A stretch of DNA of 64,000 bases, taken from the NCBI GenBank assembly GCA_043758755.1, contig JAYVMW010000062.1, positions 4,517-68,516 of the forward strand, in the 5' to 3' direction. This DNA comes from Solimicrobium sp043758755 (GTDB lineage Bacteria > Pseudomonadota > Gammaproteobacteria > Burkholderiales > Burkholderiaceae_D). Each line of letters begins with the position of its first letter. Position 1 is the stretch's first letter. The notes below the pieces were generated by a model. The model searched no databases. It saw only the letters and a program-made list of their open reading frames with translations, and had not been told where the DNA came from. Shown here piece by piece: positions 35,308 to 44,753 of this stretch. The position numbers and the translations under genes were made by a program.

Positions 35308-36660
35308 TCAGGCGGGACTGTCAGGACGCAACAGTGCGAATCGATGCTGCAGATCCTGTACTGCGGAACGGAAGCGCTGCATATCCGTTGCTGTCAGGGT
35401 TGCAGGCTGCTCCACTTTGATCTTCAAAGGATCCTGGGCCTTGTTACTGACCCGGAATTCATAATGCAGATGGGGGCCGGTGGCCCAGCCGGTAGCGCCA
35501 ACGAAACCGATGACGTCGCCCTGTCTGACCTTGACACCTTTATGAATACCTGGCGCAAAACGGCTCATGTGACCGTAAGCGGTACTGTAATTGCCCCAGT
35601 GTTTTAACACCACCAGATTGCCATAACCGCCGGAAGGGCCGGCCGCATCAACCACACCGTCGGCCGAAGCGCGGATCGGCGTGCCGGTCGGCGCTGCAAA
35701 ATCCACGCCGGTGTGCTGTTTCCACTGCCCCGAAATCGGATGGATGCGCATGGAAAAACCGGAAGAAATCCGGGTAAAGGCGATCGGCGACTTCAGGAAT
35801 GCTTTTTTCATGGACTTGCCATCAAAGCCATAATATCCGCCCTCACCGGCACCCTCGTCAAACCAGACTGCCTGGTACGTGTGTCCGGCGTTATTGAATT
35901 CACCAGCCACAACGCGGCCGGTGCTGACCATCGCGCCGTTCTGCCAGAAGGTTTCATATTCGATCTCAAAATGATCGCCGCGCCGCAGGTCCGATCTGAA
36001 ATCGATGTTGGTCGAAAACATGTCCACCAGCTGAGACGCAACGGCATCCGGAATCTGCGCTGCATCGGTTGCGGCAAACAGGGAACTGGTGATATTACCG
36101 GTACGCATTTCGATGTGACGTTCCAGTGGCGCAGTCGCTTCCGTCGCAACAAACTGATCCGTGCCTGGCTGGCGCTGGATGGTCATTTTTTTGACTGCAT
36201 GGTCCTGATTGACTGAAAAATAAGTTTCCAGCCACTGCAGTTCGCCATCGTCATTGGTTCTGGCACGCACGGTGTTACCGGCTTTTTGCTGAATGACCAG
36301 ACGCGCGGTCTTGTCAGATTTGATGAATTGGTCCGCAGCGGTATCGTCAACGCCCAGTCTTTGCAACAAACTGCCCAGTGTGTCGCCACGGCGTACATTT
36401 TCTTCATGAACGAACAGATCGTCGCGCTCTTCGATGGCCTGCATCTGTGCTGCCAGTGTTGGAATTTCCAGTTGCTCGGTAATTTTCCGGACCGGCAAAT
36501 CTGAGGCGTCCGGTGCCAGCGGTGCGACCGCGGCTGCACCCAGAACGAAAAAGGTTAGAAACAAAGCGGATGCAATGATGATGCGCGGATGTCGCGAAGC
36601 CAGAGTTGCTGCGGCTTTTTGATCTGCTGAATTGTTGGTTGAATGTGTTGGAGTCGTCAT
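35308..36660 (-). CDS. M23 family metallopeptidase (MepM-like peptidoglycan endopeptidase)
   Basis: 450 residues. An N-terminal membrane anchor (about residues 27-48) is followed by an OapA/LysM-like region (VRRGDTLGSLLQRLGV near 88) and a C-terminal LytM domain. Zinc ligands are in HTGVDFAAPTGTPI and in GPHLHYEF, so the enzyme should be active. It likely cuts peptide cross-links for wall growth. It is divergent from tyrS across a 181-base spacer with a shared -10 element. Confidence 0.93.
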   Translation of the reverse strand: MTTPTHSTNNSADQKAAATLASRHPRIIIASALFLTFFVLGAAAVAPLAPDASDLPVRKITEQLEIPTLAAQMQAIEERDDLFVHEENVRRGDTLGSLLQRLGVDDTAADQFIKSDKTARLVIQQKAGNTVRARTNDDGELQWLETYFSVNQDHAVKKMTIQRQPGTDQFVATEATAPLERHIEMRTGNITSSLFAATDAAQIPDAVASQLVDMFSTNIDFRSDLRRGDHFEIEYETFWQNGAMVSTGRVVAGEFNNAGHTYQAVWFDEGAGEGGYYGFDGKSMKKAFLKSPIAFTRISSGFSMRIHPISGQWKQHTGVDFAAPTGTPIRASADGVVDAAGPSGGYGNLVVLKHWGNYSTAYGHMSRFAPGIHKGVKVRQGDVIGFVGATGWATGPHLHYEFRVSNKAQDPLKIKVEQPATLTATDMQRFRSAVQDLQHRFALLRPDSPA

Positions 36661-36737
36661 GCAATAAGTTAGAATAGGAGTTTGTTTGAAACTGTGGATT
36701 GGCTCTAAAGCAGCAATCCAGAATTATTGTAATTTGC

Positions 36738-36789
36738 TCAACAGTTCAAATGCGATCGCGTATTATACCAACTTTCCGTTTTTTGCCTA
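36738..36789. promoter_or_regulatory. Overlapping divergent promoters of tyrS (+) and the M23 gene (-)
   Basis: TATTATA at 36761-36767 serves as -10 on both strands. On plus, TCAACA (36738-36743, 4 of 6) is 17 bases upstream of TATTAT. On minus, TAGGCA (36789-36784, 4 of 6) is 16 bases upstream of TATAAT. Leaders would be roughly 70 and 95 bases. Confidence 0.5.
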
Positions 36790-36841
36790 CAAATTAAGCA
36801 GAAATTTTCTGACCAACCCATTGATAATTTGAATTGAATTT

Positions 36842-38086
36842 ATGGAATCAACAGCGCCGGCTTCACTCAAAAATTTACCGCTTTCCGACAATGTTAAAAA
36901 TGCACTTGCCATCGCCAAACGCGGCACTGACGAGCTGCTGATCGAAACCGAATTTGCGCAAAAACTGGCGCGCAGTGAAAAAACCGGCGTGCCGCTGCGC
37001 ATCAAGCTGGGACTGGATCCAACTGCGCCCGACCTGCATCTGGGCCACACCGTGGTGCTGAATAAAATGCGTCAGTTGCAGGATCTGGGTCATACCGTCA
37101 TTTTTCTGATCGGTGATTTCACATCGATGATTGGCGATCCGTCCGGCCGCAACGCCACCCGCCCGCCGCTGACCCGCGAACAGATTGAAGAAAACGCCAA
37201 AAGTTATTTTGATCAGGCCACTCTGGTACTGGACGCCGCCAAAACCGAAATCCGTTACAACTCCGAATGGTCCGATCCGCTCGGCGCGCGCGGCATGATT
37301 CAGCTGGCCTCCAAATACACCGTGGCGCGCATGATGGAACGCGACGATTTCACCAAACGCTTCAAGGCCGGCACACCGATTTCGGTACATGAATTTTTAT
37401 ACCCGCTCATGCAGGGTTACGATTCCGTGGCGCTCAAATCCGATCTGGAACTCGGCGGCACTGACCAGAAATTCAACCTGCTGGTTGGTCGTGAATTACA
37501 AAAAGATTATGGACAGGAACCGCAGTGCATTCTGACCATGCCCTTACTGGAAGGTCTGGATGGCGTGGAAAAAATGTCCAAATCCAAAGGCAATTATGTC
37601 GGCATTACCGAGCCGGGCAACACCATGTTCGCCAAGATTATGAGTATTTCCGACACCATGATGTGGCGCTATTACGAGCTGCTGTCTTCCTGCAGCCTGG
37701 AACAGCTGGCCGCGCATAAAAAGGCCGTACAGGAAGGACAGAATCCGCGCGACCTGAAAGTCGCGTTTGCCCAGGAAATGGTAGCGCGCTTTCACAACCG
37801 TCAGACTGCACAGGATGCACTGAGCGATTTTATGAACCGCGCCAAAGGCGGCATCCCTGACGACATTCCAGAATGCACACTGTTTGGCGCACCGCTGGGT
37901 GTGGCACAACTGCTAAAACAGGCCAACCTGTGCCCCTCCACTTCCGAAGCCATGCGCATGGTAGAACAGGGTGGCGTGCGCATCGACGGTGATGTGGTCG
38001 AAGACAAGGCCCTGCAGGTGGCTGCCGGTGAATTCGTGATCCAGGTCGGCAAGCGCAAATTCGCCAAAATTATTCTCTCAGCATGA
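36842..38086 (+). CDS. tyrS: Tyrosyl-tRNA synthetase
   Basis: Class I synthetase, 414 residues. The HIGH-type motif is DLHLGHTVVLNKM (near residue 63) and KMSKS is in VEKMSKSKGN (near 240). The C-terminal 65 residues form an S4-like RNA-binding domain (EAMRMVEQGGVRIDGDVV). The HLGH form and length fit the TyrZ-like branch of bacterial enzymes. The stop overlaps the dtd start by four bases. Confidence 0.96.
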   Translation: MESTAPASLKNLPLSDNVKNALAIAKRGTDELLIETEFAQKLARSEKTGVPLRIKLGLDPTAPDLHLGHTVVLNKMRQLQDLGHTVIFLIGDFTSMIGDPSGRNATRPPLTREQIEENAKSYFDQATLVLDAAKTEIRYNSEWSDPLGARGMIQLASKYTVARMMERDDFTKRFKAGTPISVHEFLYPLMQGYDSVALKSDLELGGTDQKFNLLVGRELQKDYGQEPQCILTMPLLEGLDGVEKMSKSKGNYVGITEPGNTMFAKIMSISDTMMWRYYELLSSCSLEQLAAHKKAVQEGQNPRDLKVAFAQEMVARFHNRQTAQDALSDFMNRAKGGIPDDIPECTLFGAPLGVAQLLKQANLCPSTSEAMRMVEQGGVRIDGDVVEDKALQVAAGEFVIQVGKRKFAKIILSA

Positions 38087-38538
38087 TTGCTCTGATCCAG
38101 CGCGTGTCGCACGCCCAGGTGGTGGTCGCAGGGAAGACCATCGGGCAGATCGGACCGGGCCTGCTGGTTCTGCTGTGCGCCGAACGCGATGACACACTGC
38201 TGCAGGCGCAGGCTTTGTGCGAGAAATTATTGAAGTACCGGGTATTTTCCGACGCACAGGACAAAATGAATTTAAGCGTGACAGATATCAACGGCGGGAT
38301 CCTGCTGGTGCCGCAGTTTACATTGGCCGCCGATACCAATTCCGGCACCCGTCCCTCATTCACTCCGGCGGCCGCACCGGCACTGGCCAAAGAATTATTC
38401 GACCAGTTTGTCACGCTCAGCAGGTCAAAACACCCGCAGGTAGAAACCGGCGAATTCGGTGCCGATATGCAGGTGAGCTTATGCAACGACGGGCCGGTGA
38501 CGTTCTGGCTGGAATGCAAGGCGGCGGTTAAATCATGA
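38083..38538 (+). CDS. dtd: D-aminoacyl-tRNA deacylase
   Basis: Removes D-amino acids mischarged on tRNA; proofreading beside tyrS is sensible because TyrRS can charge D-Tyr. 151 residues. The Gly-cisPro motif is NDGPVTFWLE near residue 137. The SQxTL motif reads PQFTL (near 80), with Pro for the usual Ser. GTRPSF is also present. Overlaps tyrS and gpm by four bases each. Confidence 0.94.
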   Translation: MIALIQRVSHAQVVVAGKTIGQIGPGLLVLLCAERDDTLLQAQALCEKLLKYRVFSDAQDKMNLSVTDINGGILLVPQFTLAADTNSGTRPSFTPAAAPALAKELFDQFVTLSRSKHPQVETGEFGADMQVSLCNDGPVTFWLECKAAVKS

Positions 38539-39197
38539 TTGAATTGCTTTTAATCCGGCACGGCGAAACAGACTGGAATGTGGAGCGGCGTCTGCAGGGG
38601 AATATCGACATCGGCTTAAACGACAACGGACGGCAACAGGCACGCGCGCTGGCAATGGCATTACGCAACGATCATCTGGACGCCATTGTGTGCAGCGACC
38701 TGCAGCGCGCCGTGCAGACCGCACAGGAAATCGCCGCGCTAAAAAATCTGCCCTGCCAGATCAATCCACAGTGGCGCGAGCGCAGCTTCGGCGGCTTTGA
38801 AGGTGAACTCATCAGCACACTGGAACAACGCTATCCGGCCGAATATGCCGCGTGGCGTGCCCATGAACCCGACAGCCAGTTCCCGGCCAATGCGCAAGGT
38901 GTATTCAGCGGTGAAACAATCCGTCAGTTCACTGCCCGCATCGATACTGCACTCAAAGAATTAGCCCTCGGCAATGACCGAAAAAAAATAGCCGTCATCG
39001 CGCATGGCGGGGTGCTCGAATGTACTTACCGCATCGCCATGCAACTGCCGCTGAATGCGCCGCGCCAGGTCACCATGAAGAATGCCAGCATCAACCGTTT
39101 TGAATTAAGCATCGATCAAAATCGGCACATGCTCAAACTTGTTCAATGGGGAGACATCAGTCATCTGGATACGGCTCTGGATGAGATAACCCGCTGA
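38535..39197 (+). CDS. Histidine phosphatase family protein (phosphoglycerate mutase-like)
   Basis: 220 residues. The catalytic LLIRHGETDWNVERRLQG at the N-terminus has the phospho-accepting His, and the second His lies in VIAHGGVLECTYR near residue 155. Homologues are annotated as cofactor-dependent phosphoglycerate mutase (gpmB) or general phosphatase; sequence does not decide. Third gene of tyrS-dtd-gpm, each overlapping. Its stop abuts the stop of the convergent cyclase gene with no spacer. Confidence 0.9.
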   Translation: MIELLLIRHGETDWNVERRLQGNIDIGLNDNGRQQARALAMALRNDHLDAIVCSDLQRAVQTAQEIAALKNLPCQINPQWRERSFGGFEGELISTLEQRYPAEYAAWRAHEPDSQFPANAQGVFSGETIRQFTARIDTALKELALGNDRKKIAVIAHGGVLECTYRIAMQLPLNAPRQVTMKNASINRFELSIDQNRHMLKLVQWGDISHLDTALDEITR

Positions 39198-40808
39198 TCA
39201 GGCACCAAACACCTGCAGGCGACGATACAGGCTCCACGCCATCCGATTTTCACTGGCACCCACTACCTGATTTTTACCGCGCCGTTTGGCCGCGTACAGA
39301 CTCTGATCGGCCTGTTCGAGCAGATTTTCCAGTGTGATACCGGGCTCTGGAATTACGGTAGCATAGCCGGCGCTGAAGGTAATGACCGGCGCGACAATAC
39401 TGCCTTCATGCGGAATGGCCAGCGCTTCAATATCTGTGCGCAGTCGTTCCAGCACTTCATACGCTTCATACGCATCCTGCCCCGGCAGCAGAATGACGAA
39501 TTCCTCCCCGCCATAGCGGGCAATGAAGTCGCTGCCGTCCCGCAAACCGCTGGCCAGCGCTCTGGCAATACGTGTCAGACACTGATCGCCGGCCTGATGC
39601 CCATTACGGTCGTTATAGATTTTGAAAAAATCGACATCCAGCATCGCCACGGCCAGCGGTTCGCGATTGCGCATGGCGCGCAACCATTCATGCGGACCAA
39701 TTTCATCAAACCTGCGGCGGTTGGCCAGGCCCGTCAGTCCGTCAGTAGTGGAAAGGCGTGACAGTTCCAGATTGGTTTGCTCGAGCTGGGTTTGCATGTA
39801 GCGCATTGTGGCGAAGGCCTGTATCCGGCGTTGCCGCGTACGGTAGATCTGATAACCGGCCAGCAAAATCGCCACCAGGAAGGTGCCGGTAACCAGCCAC
39901 GATTTGCTGGATTCAGTTTGCCATTGAGCCAGTGCAGCCTTCACCGAAATTCCGACCACCAGATTCATCGGCCGGCCTTTAATGCGCTGGTAATAGTAAA
40001 TGCGTTCTATATGATCAGCCGAAAAATTCGATACATACACGCCGGATTCAGCATGGCTTTTTCCCAGCCGTGCCAGATTTTCCGAGCTGAACCGGGTATC
40101 CATCGCATCCATATCCTGATGACCCTGGGCATAGCGAATCGCCGCAACACCGTCATCATTGCGCAGCAAAAAAATATCGTCAGGGCTCAACTTGATCTGC
40201 CCACCTGTAAGGCGGTCCAGATAGCCCTCCAGATCTACCGCCCCAACCACTATGCCGCCAAACTCGCCGTTGGCCAAAGTAATGCGGCGCGCGCAGATGA
40301 TTGTCCAGCGTTTGGAAACAGGCGCCTTTAACGGATGTGAAATTGTCATTGCAGCAGACGGATTTTTTTTCAACTCCTGAAAATAGTCCCGGTCTGTCAA
40401 TGCAGACTGTTCCAGAGCGTCCTTCTGCGAAATATTAACAATAGTTCCATTGGCATCAGTGGCCGCCAGCATGAGCAGGGAAGGAACCCGTTGCTGCAGT
40501 TTCTGCAAGGTCTGGTCAACGGTGGTGACAGTGCCGGGTGGTCCTGAGTGCGCCTGGACCACCTGATCTACGGCTGACTGCAGGGTCAGATCAATATTCT
40601 CGAGCGAACCGGCAATGCTGATAGCCAGTGTGGAACCCAGATCATGGGCGGTCAATTGCGCGCGCGCCATATCATGTTGCCGGTCCTGCTGCAGCTCTTT
40701 GTACTGAAATACAATAATCATGGCGCACAGAATCAACGGCACCAGAATGTGTGCCATGAGATTAAATGAATGACTGGATACGCCCAAACTTTTGATTATC
40801 TTTTTCAT
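39198..40808 (-). CDS. Diguanylate cyclase with periplasmic Cache-type sensor domain
   Basis: 536 residues. Two membrane helices (about 15-35 and 295-315) flank a periplasmic sensory region resembling dCache (FQELKKNPSAAMTISHP). The C-terminal GGDEF domain has the active signature RYGGEEF (near residue 455), so c-di-GMP synthesis is expected. The inhibitory I-site RxxD is degenerate: the segment reads LRDGSDFIARYGG, with Asp where Arg is usual. No partner gene is adjacent; a PilZ effector is at 4674 and an HD-GYP protein at 45155. Confidence 0.9.
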   Translation of the reverse strand: MKKIIKSLGVSSHSFNLMAHILVPLILCAMIIVFQYKELQQDRQHDMARAQLTAHDLGSTLAISIAGSLENIDLTLQSAVDQVVQAHSGPPGTVTTVDQTLQKLQQRVPSLLMLAATDANGTIVNISQKDALEQSALTDRDYFQELKKNPSAAMTISHPLKAPVSKRWTIICARRITLANGEFGGIVVGAVDLEGYLDRLTGGQIKLSPDDIFLLRNDDGVAAIRYAQGHQDMDAMDTRFSSENLARLGKSHAESGVYVSNFSADHIERIYYYQRIKGRPMNLVVGISVKAALAQWQTESSKSWLVTGTFLVAILLAGYQIYRTRQRRIQAFATMRYMQTQLEQTNLELSRLSTTDGLTGLANRRRFDEIGPHEWLRAMRNREPLAVAMLDVDFFKIYNDRNGHQAGDQCLTRIARALASGLRDGSDFIARYGGEEFVILLPGQDAYEAYEVLERLRTDIEALAIPHEGSIVAPVITFSAGYATVIPEPGITLENLLEQADQSLYAAKRRGKNQVVGASENRMAWSLYRRLQVFGA

Positions 40809-41191
40809 CGCCGTCCCAATATTGGAATGTGGCTCTTCCTGTCGTCGCGATTGAATTACCGGCCTTTAGATTTGAAGTCGGCGAGTTAAACAAGTTCCCG
40901 CTTCGGATTTATGCTGGCACAACCAATACTGGAAAACAATTATTTCTTAACGGGAATTATTTCTAAGCAGAAATATTTTGTAAAAATTACAGATTTTCAT
41001 CAGAAACACAACAATTTGCGGCAGTTTTCGGTTTTATTGAACACAAATACGACCGGGTCACTACACTAATTTGAAAATTAGCCTGCTTTTTTTACCGGGT
41101 TTCAGCAAGGAAAATATTGCTTTTAAATTGCTGATATTTTAGGCAGATTCGATTAGAATGGCGTCTCCCCAAATCCAAAACAATTTCCACA
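40809..41191. other. Intergenic region between the diguanylate cyclase and dusB (383 bases)
   Basis: AT-rich divergent control region. It holds two direct repeats of AATTATTTCT (40938-40947 and 40955-40964), a Fis-like site at 41130-41144 and the dusB promoter at 41131-41159. No gene seen. Confidence 0.6.
41130..41159 (+). promoter_or_regulatory. Promoter of dusB-fis with overlapping Fis-like site
   Basis: CTGATA (41131-41136, 4 of 6) and TAGAAT (41154-41159) are 17 bases apart, 32 bases before the GTG start. GCTGATATTTTAGGC (41130-41144) has the G and C 15 bases apart and AT centre of a Fis site and covers the -35, which would fit the autorepression known for enteric dusB-fis. Confidence 0.4.
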
Positions 41192-42217
41192 GTGCAAATC
41201 GGCTCCCACATTTTGCGTAATAACGTGTTTGTCGCGCCCATGGCTGGCGTCACAGATCGTCCATTTCGGCAACTATGTAAACAGCTCGGCGCCGGTTATG
41301 CGGTTTCAGAAATGTCAGCATCCAACCCGCGTTTGTGGAAAACCGAAAAATCAGCGCGCCGCACCAATCATGCCGGCGAAATGGAACCGAAAGCAGTCCA
41401 GATTGCCGGTGCCGACCCACAGATGCTGGCCGATTGCGCCAGACACAACGTGGAACATGGCGCGCAGATTATCGATATCAATATGGGCTGTCCGGTCAAA
41501 AAAGTGTGCGACAGCTGGTGTGGTTCAGCTCTGCTGCAGGATGAAAAACTGGTTGGTCAGATTCTGGATGCAGTTGTTGCAGCAGTTGACGTTCCCGTAA
41601 CCCTAAAATTTCGCACCGGCTGGAATCCAGCCAATAAAAATGCACTGACTATCGCAAAAATGGCAGAATCTGCCGGCATTGCGATGCTCACTTTACATGG
41701 CCGCACCCGCTCAGATGGTTACAAGGGACAGGCCGAGTATGAAACGATTGCCGCCGTCAAGGCATCGGTCGGCATCCCGGTGGTGGCAAATGGTGATATC
41801 ACCACACCGGAAAAAGCAGCTTATGTTCTGCGCGCAACAGGAGCAGATGCTGTGATGATAGGAAGGGCGGCTCAGGGCCGGCCATGGATTTTCCGGGAAA
41901 TTGCCCACTTTCTGGCCACCGGAACTCACCTGCCCAATCCCCTGGTTTCAGAAGTTCGCAACTTAATGGAAGAGCATCTGCTGGCCCATTATGCGTTTTA
42001 CGGCGAATTCATGGGGGTACGAACGGCGCGCAAGCATATCGGCTGGTATGTGCGCGATCTGATTGCCGGAGAAGCATTTCGACAACAGATGAACAAAATT
42101 GAATCATGCGAACAGCAGTTACAAGCGGTACATGATTATTTTGATTCTCAGCCCAGTGACCGATTGCAATACCTTTCCGAATTACCTGATTACTACGCGC
42201 AACAATTAGCCGCATAG
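41192..42217 (+). CDS. dusB: tRNA-dihydrouridine synthase B
   Basis: FMN enzyme reducing specific tRNA uridines. 341 residues, beginning at a GTG. VAPMAGVTDRPFR near residue 14 is the Dus signature. The catalytic Cys is in NMGCPVKKVCDSWCGSALL, and GADAVMIGRAAQGRPWIF binds FMN phosphate. It leads the dusB-fis operon, as in enterics. Confidence 0.96.
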   Translation: MQIGSHILRNNVFVAPMAGVTDRPFRQLCKQLGAGYAVSEMSASNPRLWKTEKSARRTNHAGEMEPKAVQIAGADPQMLADCARHNVEHGAQIIDINMGCPVKKVCDSWCGSALLQDEKLVGQILDAVVAAVDVPVTLKFRTGWNPANKNALTIAKMAESAGIAMLTLHGRTRSDGYKGQAEYETIAAVKASVGIPVVANGDITTPEKAAYVLRATGADAVMIGRAAQGRPWIFREIAHFLATGTHLPNPLVSEVRNLMEEHLLAHYAFYGEFMGVRTARKHIGWYVRDLIAGEAFRQQMNKIESCEQQLQAVHDYFDSQPSDRLQYLSELPDYYAQQLAA

Positions 42218-42309
42218 CACTAAGAGAATTCAACAAAAAGCACGGCTCCCAAGGCCAGGCATCAATCAGCCCGATCGGGGTTTAACCTCTACTACATAAC
42301 AAAAAGAAT

Positions 42310-42543
42310 ATGAGCAAAGAAAATATTCAGGAAGCCATTTCAAAAAATCTGGAAAAATATTTCCGCGATCTGGGCGAACAGCAGGCCTCCAACATTTACG
42401 ACATGGTCGTCCATGCTGTTGAAAAACCCATGCTGGAAATTGTCATGACCCGAGCGGCCAGCAATCAGTCCCAGGCTGCGGACATGCTCGGCATCAACCG
42501 CAACACCTTACGCAAAAAGCTGCAGCAACACGGCTTGCTGTAA
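42310..42543 (+). CDS. fis: Fis family nucleoid-associated protein
   Basis: 77-residue DNA-bending regulator. The C-terminal helix-turn-helix NQSQAADMLGINRNTLRKKL is near-identical in type to enteric Fis. The N-terminal half is shorter than the E. coli protein (98 residues), as usual in betaproteobacteria. It lies 92 bases after dusB and 55 before purH. It should affect rRNA and stable RNA promoters and perhaps its own operon. Confidence 0.95.
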   Translation: MSKENIQEAISKNLEKYFRDLGEQQASNIYDMVVHAVEKPMLEIVMTRAASNQSQAADMLGINRNTLRKKLQQHGLL

Positions 42544-42598
42544 TGCCCCGCGCCTGCAGAATCTACTCGACTTTCCAACTTCAAAACAATCCGACATC

Positions 42599-44182
42599 AT
42601 GATTAAACAAGCCTTAATTTCCGTTTCCGACAAAACCGGCGTGGTTGAATTTGCCCGCGCACTGTCCGCTCTGGGTGTGCAGTTGCTTTCTACCGGCGGC
42701 ACCGCCAAACTGCTCGCCGAGCAGGGTTTGCCGGTGATTGAAGTCGGCACTTACACGGGTTTTCCGGAAATGCTGGACGGCCGCGTAAAAACCCTGCATC
42801 CCAAAGTACACGGCGGCATTCTGGCACGGCGCGATTTCCCGGCTCACATGGCCGCACTGGAACAGCACGGCATTCCGACCATTGATATGGTGGTAGTGAA
42901 TCTGTATCCGTTCCAGGCCACCGTTGCCAAAGACAGCTGCACGCTGGAAGATGCGATTGAAAACATCGACATTGGCGGCCCGACCATGTTGCGCTCTTCT
43001 GCCAAAAATCATAAGGACGTGGTGGTGATCTGCGATCCGTCCGACTATCAGGTGGTTCTGGACGAAATGAAGGCCAACAGCGGTGCAGTCGCTTATGACA
43101 CCAAATTCACGCTGGCCAAAAAAGTCTTTGCGCATACCGCGCAATACGATGGCGCCATCACCAATTATCTGACCAGTCTGGGCGAAGACAAGGCGCATGC
43201 GACCCGTAGTGAATATCCACAGACCCTGAACCTGAGTTTTGAAAAAGTGCAGGAAATGCGCTACGGCGAAAATCCGCACCAGAGCGCGTCGTTTTACCGC
43301 GACCTGGTGGTTGCCGATGGCGCACTGGCCAATTACGTTCAGCTGCAGGGCAAGGAACTGTCCTACAACAATATCGCCGATGCCGATGCCGCATGGGAAT
43401 GCGTGAAATCATTCGACGCCACTCAACTGGCTGCCTGCGTGATCGTCAAGCATGCCAATCCGTGCGGCGTGGCCGTGGCCGAATCGCCTCTGGCTGCCTA
43501 CAGCAAAGCCTGGCAGACCGATCCGACTTCAGCGTTTGGCGGCATCATCGCCTTCAATCGCGAACTGGACGGCGCAGCAGCAGAAATGGTGGCCAAACAG
43601 TTTGTTGAAGTACTGATTGCACCCTCCTTCACCAAAGAAGCACTGGCGATTATTTCAGCCAAACAGAATGTGCGGGTACTGCAGATTTCATTGGGCAATA
43701 CCACCCACTCTGTCAATAAACATGATTACAAACGGGTCGGCGGCGGGTTGCTGGTGCAGTCGCCCGATTCAAAAAATGTGTTGCCATCTGACTTCAAAAT
43801 CGTCAGCAAGCGTCAGCCCACACCTGCTGAAATGAATGACATGCTGTTTGCCTGGCGCGTGGCCAAGTACGTCAAATCGAATGCCATCGTGTTCTGCGGC
43901 AACGGTATGACTTTGGGCGTTGGTGCCGGTCAGATGAGTCGGGTTGATTCTGCCCGCATCGCTTCGATCAAGGCGCAAAATGCCGGGCTGTCGCTGGTCA
44001 AATCGGTAGTCGCCTCAGACGCTTTCTTCCCGTTCCGCGACGGTCTGGATGTGGTCATCGAAGCCGGCGCGTCGTGCGTGATTCAGCCGGGCGGTTCAAT
44101 GCGCGACAGTGAAGTCATTGCTGCAGCCGACGAACACAATGCCGTCATGATATTCACGGGCGTGCGCCATTTCCGTCATTAA
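42599..44182 (+). CDS. purH: Bifunctional AICAR transformylase/IMP cyclohydrolase
   Basis: Last two steps of de novo IMP synthesis. 527 residues. The N-terminal MGS-like cyclohydrolase domain runs to about 195 (ALISVSDKTGVVEFA, LSTGGTAKLL, GRVKTLHPKVHGG). The C-terminal transformylase domain has the KHANPCGVAVA active-site motif near 285. Intact. Followed after 28 bases by ruvC. Confidence 0.98.
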   Translation: MIKQALISVSDKTGVVEFARALSALGVQLLSTGGTAKLLAEQGLPVIEVGTYTGFPEMLDGRVKTLHPKVHGGILARRDFPAHMAALEQHGIPTIDMVVVNLYPFQATVAKDSCTLEDAIENIDIGGPTMLRSSAKNHKDVVVICDPSDYQVVLDEMKANSGAVAYDTKFTLAKKVFAHTAQYDGAITNYLTSLGEDKAHATRSEYPQTLNLSFEKVQEMRYGENPHQSASFYRDLVVADGALANYVQLQGKELSYNNIADADAAWECVKSFDATQLAACVIVKHANPCGVAVAESPLAAYSKAWQTDPTSAFGGIIAFNRELDGAAAEMVAKQFVEVLIAPSFTKEALAIISAKQNVRVLQISLGNTTHSVNKHDYKRVGGGLLVQSPDSKNVLPSDFKIVSKRQPTPAEMNDMLFAWRVAKYVKSNAIVFCGNGMTLGVGAGQMSRVDSARIASIKAQNAGLSLVKSVVASDAFFPFRDGLDVVIEAGASCVIQPGGSMRDSEVIAAADEHNAVMIFTGVRHFRH

Positions 44183-44210
44183 TTCCAAAGCCGGATCCGG
44201 GTCGAAACCA

Positions 44211-44753
44211 ATGAAAATACTTGGGATTGACCCGGGGCTGCGCACTACCGGCTTTGGCCTGATTGAAAAACACGGCCACAAAATTTCCTATCTGGCCTCC
44301 GGCACCATCAAAACGGTCGATGGCTCTTTGCCGGACCGTCTCAAAACCATTTTCTCCAGCGTTGAAGAAATCGTCGCGACCTATCAGCCAGACTGTGCGG
44401 CGATTGAAATCGTGTTCGTCAACGTCAATCCGCAATCGACCCTGCTGCTCGGTCAGGCGCGCGGCGCGGCCATCTGCGCACTGGTGAATTCAAATTTAAG
44501 TGTGGCCGAATACACCGCGCTGCAGGTCAAAAAAGGCGTGGTCGGACACGGCAAAGCCAAAAAAGAACAGGTGCAGGAAATGGTGCAGCGCCTGCTGAAT
44601 CTGCCCAGCCTGCCAGGACCCGATGCAGCCGATGCACTCGGCGTGGCGATCTGCCATGCGCACAGCGGCGAAGCCATGGCAGCGCTGGGCAAACTGGCAC
44701 CGGGGCTGGCCAAACGCGGCCTGCGGGTCAAGGGCGGACGGTTGATCGGCTGA
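44211..44753 (+). CDS. ruvC: Holliday junction resolvase RuvC
   Basis: Dimeric endonuclease that cuts four-way junctions. 180 residues. Acidic residues: Asp in LGIDPGLRTTGFG, Glu in AAIEIVFVN, and the two C-terminal Asp in PDAADALGVAICH. In many relatives ruvA and ruvB follow directly; here they are about 9.8 kb away at 54577. Confidence 0.97.
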   Translation: MKILGIDPGLRTTGFGLIEKHGHKISYLASGTIKTVDGSLPDRLKTIFSSVEEIVATYQPDCAAIEIVFVNVNPQSTLLLGQARGAAICALVNSNLSVAEYTALQVKKGVVGHGKAKKEQVQEMVQRLLNLPSLPGPDAADALGVAICHAHSGEAMAALGKLAPGLAKRGLRVKGGRLIG

